Assembly: GCA_039818985.1 (NCBI GenBank)
Contig: JBCBSU010000001.1
Coordinates: forward strand, 460,367 to 524,366
Source: Pseudomonadota bacterium
Lineage (GTDB): Bacteria > Pseudomonadota > Alphaproteobacteria > Sphingomonadales > Sphingomonadaceae
Reading direction: 5' to 3'
DNA length: 64,000 nucleotides
Below, one piece after another: positions 40,332 through 49,334 of the stretch; position 1 is the first letter of the stretch, and each line of letters opens with the position of its first letter. The notes under the pieces were generated by a model. That model made no database searches. It was not told the DNA's origin and worked only from the letters and a program-made list of their open reading frames with translations. A program made the position numbers and the translations under genes.

Positions 40332-41201
40332 ATGACCGACTACACCCAGATTCTCTATTCGGTTGCCGATGGCATTGCGACCATCACGCTCAATCGCCCG
40401 GACAAGATGAACGCCTATACCGGCACAATGCAGCAGGAAATGTGTGCCGCCTTTGATGCTGCCGATGCCGATGATGCGGTACGGGTGGTGATCGTAACCG
40501 GCGAAGGCAGAGCCTTTTGTGCCGGTGCCGATCTTACTCCCGATGACGGACGTCAGGTCTTTGCCAGCAGCGAAGAAGTACCCGATCTCTCGGATGAGCG
40601 CGTTCGCGATGGCGGTGGGCGGCTGACGCTGCGGATATTCCAGTGCAAAAAACCGGTCATTGCGGCGGTCAATGGTGCGGCGGTCGGCATCGGTGCGACG
40701 ATGCAACTGGCGATGGATATCCGACTGGCCAGCGAAAAGGCGAAATTCGGTTTCGTCTTTGCCCGGCGCGGCATCGTCCCCGAAGCGGCGTCGAGCTGGT
40801 TCCTGCCGCGGCTGGTGGGCGTGCAGCAGGCAATGGAATGGTGCATGACCGGTCGGGTCTTCGATGCCGGGGAAGCGCTGGCCGGCGGGCTTGTGCGTTC
40901 GATCCATGCGCCCGATGATCTGCTTCCTGCCGCCTATGCACTGGCACGCGAAATTGCCGATAATACCGCGCCTGTTTCGGTAGCGTTGACACGGGCAATG
41001 TTGTGGCGGCTGTCCGCAGCCGAGCATCCAATGATGGCACACCGGATCGACAGCCGCGCCATCTTCACCCGTGCCCGTTCGGCCGATGCGAAGGAGGGTA
41101 TTGCCAGCTTTCTTGAAAAACGTGCCGCCAGCTATCCCGACAAGGTGTCGACAGATTTGCCCAGTTTCTTTCCCTGGTGGGAAGAACCTGACTATAAGTG
41201 A
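40332..41201 (+). CDS. Enoyl-CoA hydratase/isomerase (crotonase) family protein
   Basis: A 289-residue crotonase. The oxyanion-hole blocks are GRAFCAGADLTP and NGAAVGIGATMQLAMDIRLAS, and FVFARRGIVPEAASSWFLPRLVG includes the second catalytic-Glu position (PEAASSW). It should hydrate 2-enoyl-CoA. It is separated from the upstream SDR gene by a long palindrome and followed 12 bases later by the TetR gene. Confidence 0.92.
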   Translation: MTDYTQILYSVADGIATITLNRPDKMNAYTGTMQQEMCAAFDAADADDAVRVVIVTGEGRAFCAGADLTPDDGRQVFASSEEVPDLSDERVRDGGGRLTLRIFQCKKPVIAAVNGAAVGIGATMQLAMDIRLASEKAKFGFVFARRGIVPEAASSWFLPRLVGVQQAMEWCMTGRVFDAGEALAGGLVRSIHAPDDLLPAAYALAREIADNTAPVSVALTRAMLWRLSAAEHPMMAHRIDSRAIFTRARSADAKEGIASFLEKRAASYPDKVSTDLPSFFPWWEEPDYK

Positions 41202-41213
41202 TAGCCAGCACCT

Positions 41214-41882
41214 ATGAGCAAGAACGCACCCCAGCCCGACGCGGCCAACAGCAACAGCGCCGACAGCGACAGCGGCAATGCGCGCGAGCAACTGCTCGAA
41301 GCGGCGGGCGCGATCATGCGCGAGGGTGATACCGTCGATATCTCATTGAGCGAATTGTCACTGCGTTCGGGGCTGAACAGCGCGCTGGTCAAATATTATT
41401 TCGGCAACAAACAGGGCCTGATGCTGGCACTGCTTGATCGCGACATGCGGCGTATTCTCGCCAGCCTTGAGGCACTGCTTGCCAAGGATATGTCACCGGA
41501 TGACAAGATGCGGCTGCATATCCGCGCCACCATTTCGACCTATTATGACTATCCCTATCTCAATCGCCTGCTGATGCGGCTGGTGCGCGATGCCTCTCCC
41601 GAGGACGCCGGCAAGATTGCCGATGAGTATCTGCGCCCGCTTTCCGAGACCTATGACGCGCTGATCCGTGATGGTGTCGAGCAGGGCGTGTTTCGCGATA
41701 TCGATCCGCAGCTCTTCTATTTCACCGTCACTGGCTCGGCCGACCGCTTTTTCTCGGCGCGACTGGTGCTGCGGCACTGTTTCAACCAGGACAATCTCAC
41801 CGAAACGATGCGCGATGCCTATGCCGACCAGACCGTCGAGATCATCATGCGCGGGATCATGATCGAAGCACAACAGCACTGA
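41214..41882 (+). CDS. TetR/AcrR family transcriptional regulator
   Basis: A 222-residue TetR-type protein. A polar, Asn/Ser/Asp-rich tail of about 24 residues precedes the helix-turn-helix (REQLLEAAGAIMREGDTVDISLSELSLRSGLNSALVKYYFGNKQGLMLALL). The ligand domain has the C-terminal helices typical of TetR_C. It is the only regulator in the thiolase cluster, and two identical palindromes at 29070 and 38119 are good candidate targets. The natural effector is likely an acyl-CoA of the pathway (inference). Confidence 0.9.
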   Translation: MSKNAPQPDAANSNSADSDSGNAREQLLEAAGAIMREGDTVDISLSELSLRSGLNSALVKYYFGNKQGLMLALLDRDMRRILASLEALLAKDMSPDDKMRLHIRATISTYYDYPYLNRLLMRLVRDASPEDAGKIADEYLRPLSETYDALIRDGVEQGVFRDIDPQLFYFTVTGSADRFFSARLVLRHCFNQDNLTETMRDAYADQTVEIIMRGIMIEAQQH

Positions 41883-42021
41883 ATCACGGCGCGCAGGTGC
41901 CTGAGATGGGACCCTGCAGGAACAGCAAAAAGTTCGGAAAAACCCCTTAATCGCAAATCCGTCAGGCCGTTACTGCGTCTATGGATAGCTGTTGGCCGCC
42001 GCTGTTGGCAGGCTCGGCAAG

Positions 42022-42501
42022 ATGAGGGCGGATTGTGTGACCGGTATATTCTCCGAACTGGATCAGCAGAAGATACAGCAGTCGATTCCGGGTGAGCTTG
42101 GCCAGGCGGCCAAGGCGCTGTCCGACGGTTTGCAGGCGGGTGATTTGGCTGCTGTGCGTGCAGCCCATGCCGATGTGCGCCGCCATTATGCGGTGCTGCG
42201 GCAAGATAGTGGCTGGATGCGGGATCGCGATGCGGCAAGCCGCTTGCGGAAGCTGATCGAGTTGCTGAGCAGGGCTGATCGCTTCCTTATCGAAAGCGGA
42301 TCCAGACCGCGACCGGAAAGCCGCCCGGACGAAGCCGCTGGCGATGACGCAATGGCGCAGCACGGATCCCAGCCGATAGGGAATGGTGATCGGCCAACTT
42401 CCGAGATCAGCCAGCTCGCAGTCAGGACCCGTGCGTTACAGAATATCAGGCGTGAACTCGCGGCCTATCGCCGAACCACCTTCAAACGCCAGGCCGGGTG
42501 A
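42022..42501 (+). CDS. Hypothetical helical protein
   Basis: A 159-residue frame with coding-like third-position bias and no recognised family. It is mostly helical: FSELDQQKIQQSIPGELGQAAKAL and HADVRRHYAVL followed by RLRKLIELLSRADRFL, then a Pro/Arg/Asp-rich linker (about 105-132) and a last helix RTRALQNIRRELAAYRR. A start at TTG 41992 is also possible. The opposite strand is open in part, but without domain content. Confidence 0.5.
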   Translation: MRADCVTGIFSELDQQKIQQSIPGELGQAAKALSDGLQAGDLAAVRAAHADVRRHYAVLRQDSGWMRDRDAASRLRKLIELLSRADRFLIESGSRPRPESRPDEAAGDDAMAQHGSQPIGNGDRPTSEISQLAVRTRALQNIRRELAAYRRTTFKRQAG

Positions 42502-42534
42502 CAGGCTGCAACGTCGGCTACAGGTCCTGCACCT

Positions 42535-42960
42535 CTAGCGGGCGCGGGTCCAATATTGGGTCTGGCAGAAGGGGCCGATACACCCCTGGACCTTCAATTT
42601 GCCGTTTTTGAGCAGCGTCAGCACCGAGCGATAATCCTTGCCGCTCTTCGGATCATAAATTCGACCACGCCATTTTGTATCGTCGGGACGAAAACCGGTC
42701 AGCACCGGTAGCCCCAATACCGGGCGCGAACGCAATTTGGGGTTGGGATTGTTGACATCTTTCTGATTGTCGTCAGGCGTTTGCACCAATATCCGTCTGA
42801 TCTTGCCGCACACAGTCTTACCGCACTGGCTGATCACAATAATCGCGTCCTTTTCTGCGGTCAGCCAGCGACCATTGACGCTGGCCGGTCGCGCCCAGAG
42901 CGGTGATGCCAGTGTTGCGGCCAGCATTATGGCAAGCAATATTCGTGTCGGCGATAACAT
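42535..42960 (-). CDS. DUF2147 family exported protein
   Basis: A 141-residue protein with a signal peptide (LLAIMLAATLASPLWARP). The body has NGRWLTAEKDAIIVISQCGKTVCGKI, DVNNPNPKLRSRPVLGLPVLTGF and DPKSGKDYRSVLTL, diagnostic for DUF2147. Two Cys pairs (QCGKTVCGK and CIGPFCQ) suggest disulfides in the periplasm. The function of the family is unknown. It is convergent with the hypothetical gene at 42022. Confidence 0.88.
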   Translation of the reverse strand: MLSPTRILLAIMLAATLASPLWARPASVNGRWLTAEKDAIIVISQCGKTVCGKIRRILVQTPDDNQKDVNNPNPKLRSRPVLGLPVLTGFRPDDTKWRGRIYDPKSGKDYRSVLTLLKNGKLKVQGCIGPFCQTQYWTRAR

Positions 42961-43088
42961 CGTGTCAATTCTCCGGAATCGTGATGGCTAACGATTGTGA
43001 TGGCATTGCATCTGCGACCGAATTGCGCGATGCATACCAGACAGTTCGCAAGACATACATATAAGATTACGGCGGGAGGACATATTCG

Positions 43089-44297
43089 ATGAAATACCCT
43101 TATCTGGCAGCTTTGCTGTGCCCTGCATCACTGGCGGTGATGGCGGCTCCGGCCGTGGCAGAGACCCACAGCGTTTCACCCGGTGCCGATGTCCAGGAAA
43201 AGTTGCAGGAAGCCCTTATCCTCGCCGAGCCCGGTGATGAGATTGTTCTTGAAGCGGGCACCTATGCTCTGACCGATGGACTGTCGCTCGACGTCGATAA
43301 CGTCACTGTGCGCGGTGCCGGAGCTGACAAGACCATTCTCGATTTCTCCGGGCAGCAGGGCAGTGGCGAGGGGCTGCTGGTGACGTCGGACAATGTGGTG
43401 CTGCGCGATTTCGCGGTGCAGGACAGTCGTGGCGACGGGATCAAGTCCAAGGGCGCCGACAATATCGTCTATTATCAGCTGCGCGTCGAATGGACCGGCG
43501 GACCGAAAGAGACCAATGGCGCCTATGGTGTCTATCCGGTGGAATCCGAAAATGTGCTGGTAGACTCGGTGCGTGTTACCGGTGCCTCGGATGCCGGCAT
43601 CTATGTCGGCCAGTCGCGCAACATCATCGTGCGCAACAGCCATGTCGACTATAATGTTGCGGGCATCGAGATCGAGAACAGCTTCAATGCCGATGTCCAT
43701 GACAATCTCGCCGAGAAGAATACCGGCGGCATATTGGTGTTCGATCTGCCCAACCTGCCGCAGCAGGGTGGGCATAATGTCCGGATTTTCGACAATATGC
43801 TGCGCGACAACAACACCCCGAATTTCGCCCCGGCAGGCAATATTGTCGCCAGCGTGCCCAGCGGATCGGCGATCATGGTGATGGCCAATCGTGATGTCGA
43901 GATTTTCGACAACCGCATGGAGGATCACGGCACCGCCAATGTGATCATCGTCGGCTATCAGCAGCCCTATGACGATGCCAATTATCAGCCGCTGGCAACG
44001 AATATCCGGCTCGCCGACAACAGCCATGGCAAGGCTGGCTATGCGCCGGGCTTTCCGGGTGGAGATGTTCTAGCAGGGGCCATGGGCGGTGCTCTGCCGC
44101 CAATCGTCTGGGACGGTACCGGGACCGGTATCGCGTCTGCCGATCCGGTACCCGCGCTGACCCTTGGTCTCAGCAGCCCGGACCAGCCGATTACCGAGGC
44201 CCAGCCAAGCCTGGCCGATCTGAGCGGGGCCAGCGCCGAGATGACGGTCAAGCCGGTGGTCATGCCCACTGCCATGGAGGCTCTGGTCGGGCAATGA
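43089..44297 (+). CDS. Parallel beta-helix repeat protein (TIGR03805-like)
   Basis: A 402-residue exported protein (signal LCPASLAVMAAPAVAE). It has NosD/pectate-lyase-like turns such as ENVLVDSVRVTGASDAGIYVGQSRNIIVRNSHVDYNVAGIEIEN and NTGGILVFDLPNLPQQGGHNVRIFDN. It overlaps the next gene, which encodes a c-type cytochrome-like protein. This matches a known two-gene pairing of a beta-helix family (TIGR03805) with the HNE_0200/SO_2930 family (TIGR03806), both exported and of unknown function. GGGAGGAC precedes the ATG. Confidence 0.88.
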   Translation: MKYPYLAALLCPASLAVMAAPAVAETHSVSPGADVQEKLQEALILAEPGDEIVLEAGTYALTDGLSLDVDNVTVRGAGADKTILDFSGQQGSGEGLLVTSDNVVLRDFAVQDSRGDGIKSKGADNIVYYQLRVEWTGGPKETNGAYGVYPVESENVLVDSVRVTGASDAGIYVGQSRNIIVRNSHVDYNVAGIEIENSFNADVHDNLAEKNTGGILVFDLPNLPQQGGHNVRIFDNMLRDNNTPNFAPAGNIVASVPSGSAIMVMANRDVEIFDNRMEDHGTANVIIVGYQQPYDDANYQPLATNIRLADNSHGKAGYAPGFPGGDVLAGAMGGALPPIVWDGTGTGIASADPVPALTLGLSSPDQPITEAQPSLADLSGASAEMTVKPVVMPTAMEALVGQ

Positions 44298-45361
44298 TGC
44301 GACTGCTTGTCGGACTGTCGGGGCTGGCACTGATCGCGGCCTATGCGCCTGTGGCAATGGGCCCGGTGCAGGATGCGGCGATTGTCGAAAAGGGCTTTCC
44401 CAAAAAGCTCTCCGACTACGGGTTTTTCGCCGACCTGCCAAAACAGGTCCCGGTGGACAGCGTCCGCCCCTATACGCTCAATGCCGCGCTGTTCTCCGAC
44501 AAGGCGGAGAAGCGGCGTTTCCTCTATGTACCTGAGGGGCAGCCAGTATCCTTTGCCGAACGTGACGGACTGCTCGAGCTTCCCGTGGGCAGCGCGCTGA
44601 TAAAGACCTTCGGCTATGACAATGCCGATGGCGTGTTCGAGCCGATCGAGACCCGGTTGTTGCTGCACCGCGCCGATGGCTGGCTGGCCCTGCCCTATAT
44701 CTGGGACGCGGATGGTATGGATGCGACGTTGAAGGTAACCGGTGGCCGGTTCGATATCGATGCTCCGGTCGGACCCGCTGGAGCGCGGCAGATATTCACC
44801 TATTCGGTGCCCAATAAAAACCAGTGCAAGGGCTGTCACGAGCGTGATGGCGAGGTCACACCAATCGGGCCCAAGCTGCGCAATCTCGACAATGGCATGG
44901 CTGATGAGAGCAACCAGATTGGCCGCTGGCAACAGGCCGGACTATTGCCCGATATATTGCCTGATTATCCGGTGATGCCACGCTTCGATAGCGACAGTGC
45001 GCCGATCGGTACGCGCGCGCGCGCCTATCTCGATATCAATTGCGCCCATTGTCATAACCGCCAGGGTCCGGCGAGCAATTCCGGCCTCTATCTCAGCTAT
45101 CAGGAAAGCGATAACACCGCTCTGGGGCTATACAAGCGTCCGGTCGCCGCCGGTCGTGGCAGCGGCGGGCACGAATTTGCCGTACATCCGGGGCATCCCG
45201 ACAGCTCGATCATGCTCTATCGCATGAGCACTACCGAACCCGGCATTGCCATGCCCGAACTCGGTCGCAGTATGAATGACGAGCAGGGCGTGGCGCTGAT
45301 CCGCGAATGGATTGCCAGCCTGGAACCTGCCCGCGGCGCTATCAGCAAGGATGATTTATGA
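44294..45361 (+). CDS. SO2930/HNE_0200-family c-type cytochrome-like protein
   Basis: A 355-residue exported protein with two CxxCH haem-binding motifs, CKGCH (about residue 178) and CAHCH (about 253). Conserved surroundings are FPKKLSDYGFFADL, YTLNAALFSDKAEKRRFLYVPEG, SVPNKNQCKGCHERDG and GLYLSYQ. The first 20 residues are hydrophobic (LLVGLSGLALIAAYAPVAMG). It forms the partner of the beta-helix protein by a four-base overlap, and its stop in turn overlaps mtnP. A diheme redox protein in the periplasm is the best description. Confidence 0.87.
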   Translation: MMRLLVGLSGLALIAAYAPVAMGPVQDAAIVEKGFPKKLSDYGFFADLPKQVPVDSVRPYTLNAALFSDKAEKRRFLYVPEGQPVSFAERDGLLELPVGSALIKTFGYDNADGVFEPIETRLLLHRADGWLALPYIWDADGMDATLKVTGGRFDIDAPVGPAGARQIFTYSVPNKNQCKGCHERDGEVTPIGPKLRNLDNGMADESNQIGRWQQAGLLPDILPDYPVMPRFDSDSAPIGTRARAYLDINCAHCHNRQGPASNSGLYLSYQESDNTALGLYKRPVAAGRGSGGHEFAVHPGHPDSSIMLYRMSTTEPGIAMPELGRSMNDEQGVALIREWIASLEPARGAISKDDL

Positions 45362-46230
45362 GCGAATGGACAATCGGAGTCATTGGTGGCTCCGGCCTTT
45401 ACGCCGTTGATGGCCTGGAAAATGTACAGGAAATCGCGGTGGAAAGTCCCTTTGGCGAACCATCGGCGCCGCTGGTTATCGGCGAAATGGAAGGACACCG
45501 CTTCGTTTTTCTGCCGCGTCATGGCGCTGGCCACCGGATCACACCGACTGAACTCAATGCGCGTGCCAATATCGACGTGCTGAAACGTGCTGGATGCACC
45601 GATATTGTCGCCATTTCCGCTATCGGTTCCTTGCGTGAGGAATTGCCGCCGGGGCAATTTGTGATTGCTGACCAGTTTATCGACCGTACCCGACAGCGGG
45701 CCTCGACTTTCTTTACCAGCGGCATGGTGGCGCATGTCTCGATGGCCGATCCGGTCTGCCCGCGGCTTTCCGCGCAAGTGGGAGAGGCGGCGCGCAAAGC
45801 AGGTGCGAATGTCACTGAAGGCGGCACCTATTTGGCGATGGAAGGTCCGCAATTTTCCAGCCGCGCCGAGAGCCATCTCTATCGCAGCTGGGGCGCGGAT
45901 GTCATTGGCATGACGGCAATGCCCGAGGCCAAGCTGGCGCGCGAGGCGGAGCTGCCCTATGCGCTGGTCGGGATGGTTACCGATTATGACTGCTGGCGCG
46001 AGAATGAGGCACCGGTCGAGGTGGATTCGGTGATTGCGCAGATGCATGCCAATGCGGCCAATGCGCGCCAGATGCTGCACCATCTGGCACAGGCGTTGCC
46101 ACAGCAGCGCGCTACCAGCCCGATCGACACCTGTCTCGACTATGCGATGATTACCGCCCCCGATGCGCGCGATCCTGAGGTGCTGGCAAGGCTGGATGCG
46201 GTCGCGGGTCGGGTGCTGGACAAAGCGTAA
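45358..46230 (+). CDS. mtnP: S-methyl-5'-thioadenosine phosphorylase
   Basis: A 290-residue purine nucleoside phosphorylase of the MTAP type. It opens IGVIGGSGLY and has LPRHGAGHRITPTELNARANI, the phosphate-site blocks, then GGTYLAMEGPQFSSRAES and GMTAMPEAKLAREAELPYALVGMVTDYDCW. It releases adenine and 5-methylthioribose-1-phosphate from methylthioadenosine, a by-product of polyamine synthesis, which fits the putrescine genes elsewhere in the window. It overlaps the cytochrome gene. Confidence 0.94.
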   Translation: MSEWTIGVIGGSGLYAVDGLENVQEIAVESPFGEPSAPLVIGEMEGHRFVFLPRHGAGHRITPTELNARANIDVLKRAGCTDIVAISAIGSLREELPPGQFVIADQFIDRTRQRASTFFTSGMVAHVSMADPVCPRLSAQVGEAARKAGANVTEGGTYLAMEGPQFSSRAESHLYRSWGADVIGMTAMPEAKLAREAELPYALVGMVTDYDCWRENEAPVEVDSVIAQMHANAANARQMLHHLAQALPQQRATSPIDTCLDYAMITAPDARDPEVLARLDAVAGRVLDKA

Positions 46231-46240
46231 CAGACCTCGG

Positions 46241-46900
46241 TCAGGGCGCCATATTCCCGGCCATCCTCTGCGTCAGAGCGTGTTGCAACGCCGCCTGCAA
46301 CTGCTCTCGGGCCGAGGTTTTCAGAAACGGGGAGAGGATGGCGATGTGATGTTCAATGCCGCGCTTTTGATCGGCCCATCCTGTCTGCTCTAGCCCCTCC
46401 AGTTCGCGCAGATGATCGATCCAGTAGCGGCTGACGATCCACAGCGATCTGGCCAGTGTCTCGATATTATCGTCATGGCCCGCCAGGAACAGTCCCGCTT
46501 CGTGCATGCGCTTCAGCAAAATGAGGAGTTCGCCATAATCTGCGGTCAGTTCGGAATCGGGCCGCCGTCCGATCGGTTCGCCAGCATAGTGGATGCGATC
46601 GCGCATCAGGAACCGGTAACGCCATGTCAGCTCCATGCCGAACAGGAGATGTTCGGCATAGTCATCAGCTACGGTTCCGGGGTTAAGCCTGTTGCGGCGG
46701 TCCTTCATCAGCTGCAGCGCATCATTTTCCAGCGTCATGGCAAGATCGCGTTTGGTCGGAAAGTGATAGGTCAGATTACCCTGTGACATGCCGAGCGAAG
46801 CGGCAATTTCCGTCACCGAAGTGGCGCTATAACCACGGGCATTAAACATCTTCAGGCTGGCTTCCAATATGCGGTTTGCGGTGGCGGAGCGCTGTTTCAT
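46241..46900 (-). CDS. TetR/AcrR family transcriptional regulator
   Basis: A 219-residue regulator. The helix-turn-helix is SATSVTEIAASLGMSQGNLTYHFPTKRDLAMTL, followed by a longer ligand domain (NRLNPGTVADDYAEHLLFGMELTWRYRFL) seen in TetR proteins of degradation clusters. It is divergent from a GMC oxidoreductase gene; a TACCTA palindrome lies between them and may be its own operator. Confidence 0.9.
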   Translation of the reverse strand: MKQRSATANRILEASLKMFNARGYSATSVTEIAASLGMSQGNLTYHFPTKRDLAMTLENDALQLMKDRRNRLNPGTVADDYAEHLLFGMELTWRYRFLMRDRIHYAGEPIGRRPDSELTADYGELLILLKRMHEAGLFLAGHDDNIETLARSLWIVSRYWIDHLRELEGLEQTGWADQKRGIEHHIAILSPFLKTSAREQLQAALQHALTQRMAGNMAP

Positions 46901-46956
46901 TGGCGATGGTTTCCCAGAGGATGGTGGTTGGTGCGGGTCGGGGTTGCAAAATTAGT

Positions 46957-46988
46957 ATATAATACCTATTTCTAGGTAATGCTACCTA
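46957..46988. promoter_or_regulatory. Operator-like TACCTA-N4-TAGGTA palindrome with overlapping -10 box
   Basis: TACCTATTTCTAGGTA at 46963-46978 is a perfect 6-base inverted repeat; a further TACCTA half-site is at 46983-46988. TATAAT at 46957-46962 touches the first arm. The position, between the divergent TetR and GMC oxidoreductase genes, suits an autoregulated TetR operator. Confidence 0.6.
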
Positions 46989-47010
46989 TTCAGTGATTCG
47001 GGATTGATCC

Positions 47011-48486
47011 ATGACTGACACAGCAAGCCGGCATATTGTCATTATCGGCGGCGGCACCGCAGGGTCGGTGCTGGCCGCGCGCCTCAGCGAAAACCCGGAA
47101 ATGCAGGTCACCCTGCTGGAGGCTGGGCCTGACGAAGCGGCCTATGATGGCTCGGTCTATGATCCGGCGCGCGCGCCTGAAGCCTGGTTGGGCGTATGCC
47201 CCATTGCCCGCACGCTGATGCATAGCGAGACCAATGTCATTCCCATTCTGCAGGGGCGCATGCTGGGCGGCACATCCGCGGTCAATGGCCTTGCCACGTT
47301 GCGCGGATTGCCCGAGGATTATGATGGCTGGGCCGCCTCGGGGCTTAATGGCTGGGGCTGGGAAGATGTGGTCGATACCTTCAAGGCGGCCGAGACCGAC
47401 ACGGATTTCGGCGCCGCTGCGCTTCACGGCGATCACGGGCCGCTGACGGTGCGCCGCTGGCGGCGCAAGGAAATGAGCCATGCGCAGATCGCCTTTCTCG
47501 ACGGAATGATCGAAGCGGGCGCCGATGTCGTCGCCGATATCAATGATCCTGGCCAGTTGCCCGGTATCGGCGTGTTCCCGGTCACCGTGGATGCCGAGGG
47601 CAATCGCCTGACGACCAGCCTTGCTTATCTGACGCCCGAAGTCAGGCAGCGCGATAACCTCACCATCCGTACGGAAAGCCCGGTTTCCGCTGTTCATATC
47701 GAGGACCAGCAGGCAGCAGGGGTGACGCTGGCAAATGGGGAGGATATTGCAGCCGATGAGGTCGTGGTCTCGGTCGGTGCCTTATGGTCACCGGTGTTGC
47801 TGATGCGCTCGGGCATCGGCCCGGCAGAGCATCTGGCCGATCATGATATTGCGGTGAAGGCTGATTTGCCGGTTGGGGAAACATTGCATGACCATCTCGG
47901 CCCGGGCGTACCCTATCGCCATCAAGGGCCACGCGGCGGCACTGCCGGTCCGGCGCAATCGCTCTATATCGGTGCCTCCAATGGCCATGACGTCGATTAT
48001 CACCTGTTCCCGATAGCGCCGCCCATTGGCGATGGCCCGACCGACTTCAACATGGGTGCATTTCTGTTGCGGTCATCGGGCAGGGGCAAGGTGAAGCTCG
48101 GTGATACGCCCGATGCCGACCCCGTCGTCACCGCGCCGCCACTGCCGGATGATGGCATCGACCGGCTGCGCCACGCATTCCGTCAGCTCGCCGCCTGGGA
48201 AAAGTCCCCGGCATTTCGGGAGTCCGGCTGCGAACCGCATATTCCCTATGACCTGACAAAGGACGATGCGGTAGAGGCCGCCATCGCCCGGGGTCTGATC
48301 AGCTATGGCCATATGACGAGCAGCTGCCCCATGGGTTCGGTGCTCGATGCCGATTGCTGTGTCCTCGGCATTGACGGGCTGCGCGTGGTCGATGCCTCGG
48401 TGATGCCGACCATTCCCTCGGGCAACACCTATCTCGGCTGTGTGATGATCGCCGAGAGAGTCGCCCGCAAGATGAAAGCACAATGA
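47011..48486 (+). CDS. GMC family FAD-dependent oxidoreductase
   Basis: A 491-residue flavoprotein, slightly short for the family. The FAD-binding IIGGGTAGSVLAARLSENP opens the protein, GRMLGGTSAVNGLATLRG is the second GMC signature, and the catalytic His lies in SYGHMTSSCPMGS with VDASVMPTIPSGNTYLG near the C-terminus. It should oxidise an alcohol to an aldehyde or ketone. It forms a two-gene group with an SDR 13 bases downstream. Confidence 0.9.
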   Translation: MTDTASRHIVIIGGGTAGSVLAARLSENPEMQVTLLEAGPDEAAYDGSVYDPARAPEAWLGVCPIARTLMHSETNVIPILQGRMLGGTSAVNGLATLRGLPEDYDGWAASGLNGWGWEDVVDTFKAAETDTDFGAAALHGDHGPLTVRRWRRKEMSHAQIAFLDGMIEAGADVVADINDPGQLPGIGVFPVTVDAEGNRLTTSLAYLTPEVRQRDNLTIRTESPVSAVHIEDQQAAGVTLANGEDIAADEVVVSVGALWSPVLLMRSGIGPAEHLADHDIAVKADLPVGETLHDHLGPGVPYRHQGPRGGTAGPAQSLYIGASNGHDVDYHLFPIAPPIGDGPTDFNMGAFLLRSSGRGKVKLGDTPDADPVVTAPPLPDDGIDRLRHAFRQLAAWEKSPAFRESGCEPHIPYDLTKDDAVEAAIARGLISYGHMTSSCPMGSVLDADCCVLGIDGLRVVDASVMPTIPSGNTYLGCVMIAERVARKMKAQ

Positions 48487-48499
48487 CAGGAGAGAAGGC

Positions 48500-49294
48500 A
48501 TGGATCTTCAGATACAGGGCAAGAAAGCGATCATGGCCGGTGGCAGCGCTGGTATGGGGCGGGCAACGGCGGAGCGGCTGGCCGAGGCCGGGGCCGATCT
48601 GGTTATCACCGCGCGGCGAGAAGAGCGGCTGGTCAAGGCAGCGCAGGAGATCGCCGAGAAATATGGCACCAGCGTCGAGCCGGTCGTTGCTGATTCCTCG
48701 ACCGAAGAGGGGCGCGCAGCGCTGTTCGACGCCTGTCCCGATCCCGACATATTGGCGATCACCATCAAGCCACCCGCACCCAATGGGGATTTCCTGCAGG
48801 TCACGCCCGATATGTGGCGCGATTCCATCGAGACCGCGCTGATCGGCCCGATAGAGATTATGCGCCACTATATTCCGGTGATGAAGGACAAGGGCTGGGG
48901 CCGCATCGTCAATATCGCCACATTCTCGGCCAAGAATCCGATGATCTGGCGGCTATTGTCCGGCCCGGCACGCTCCGCGCTGCTCAACTATACCGCCAGC
49001 GTCTCGCGCGAAATCGCGCAGCACGGCGTAGTGCTCAACAATTTGCTGCCCGGCATGTTCCAGACCGAAGGTGCAAACGAGATTATGGGGCAATATGCTG
49101 CGGCCTTCGGGCTCGAGCCGGACCCTGCCGTCATCCGTGAGCATTTTCTCGCCAATAACCGGATTCCAACAGGCTTTGCCGGTCAGGCGGATGACCTTGC
49201 ACCCATGGCCGCGTTTCTCTGCAGCGAACTGGCGCGTTTCATCGTCGGCCAGAATATCGTCATCGACGGCGGCCAGCATAACGCGATATTCTGA
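48500..49294 (+). CDS. SDR family protein lacking the YxxxK active site
   Basis: A 264-residue SDR with an intact Rossmann motif (GGSAGMGRATAERL) and the VDGG-like ending (IDGGQHNAIF). At the active site, aligning with the usual Y-x-x-x-K-A-A, the sequence reads SGPARSALLNYT: Ser replaces Tyr and Arg replaces Lys. The structural NAG is also changed (TIKPPAP). Related SDR proteins with such substitutions are known in degradation clusters and may use another proton donor or no longer be classical dehydrogenases. GGAG precedes the ATG. Confidence 0.82.
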   Translation: MDLQIQGKKAIMAGGSAGMGRATAERLAEAGADLVITARREERLVKAAQEIAEKYGTSVEPVVADSSTEEGRAALFDACPDPDILAITIKPPAPNGDFLQVTPDMWRDSIETALIGPIEIMRHYIPVMKDKGWGRIVNIATFSAKNPMIWRLLSGPARSALLNYTASVSREIAQHGVVLNNLLPGMFQTEGANEIMGQYAAAFGLEPDPAVIREHFLANNRIPTGFAGQADDLAPMAAFLCSELARFIVGQNIVIDGGQHNAIF

Positions 49295-49334
49295 TGGGTA
49301 ATTGGCACACCCGACGATATTCTGTCCCATAGTC

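Noticed and set aside
40233-41291. 352-codon open frame on the minus strand
   Set aside because: It covers the crotonase gene in antisense and the REP copy at 40231. It has no recognisable motif.
41962-42363. 133-codon minus-strand frame opposite the hypothetical gene at 42022
   Set aside because: The plus-strand frame has better third-position bias and helical composition; the minus product is low in structure.
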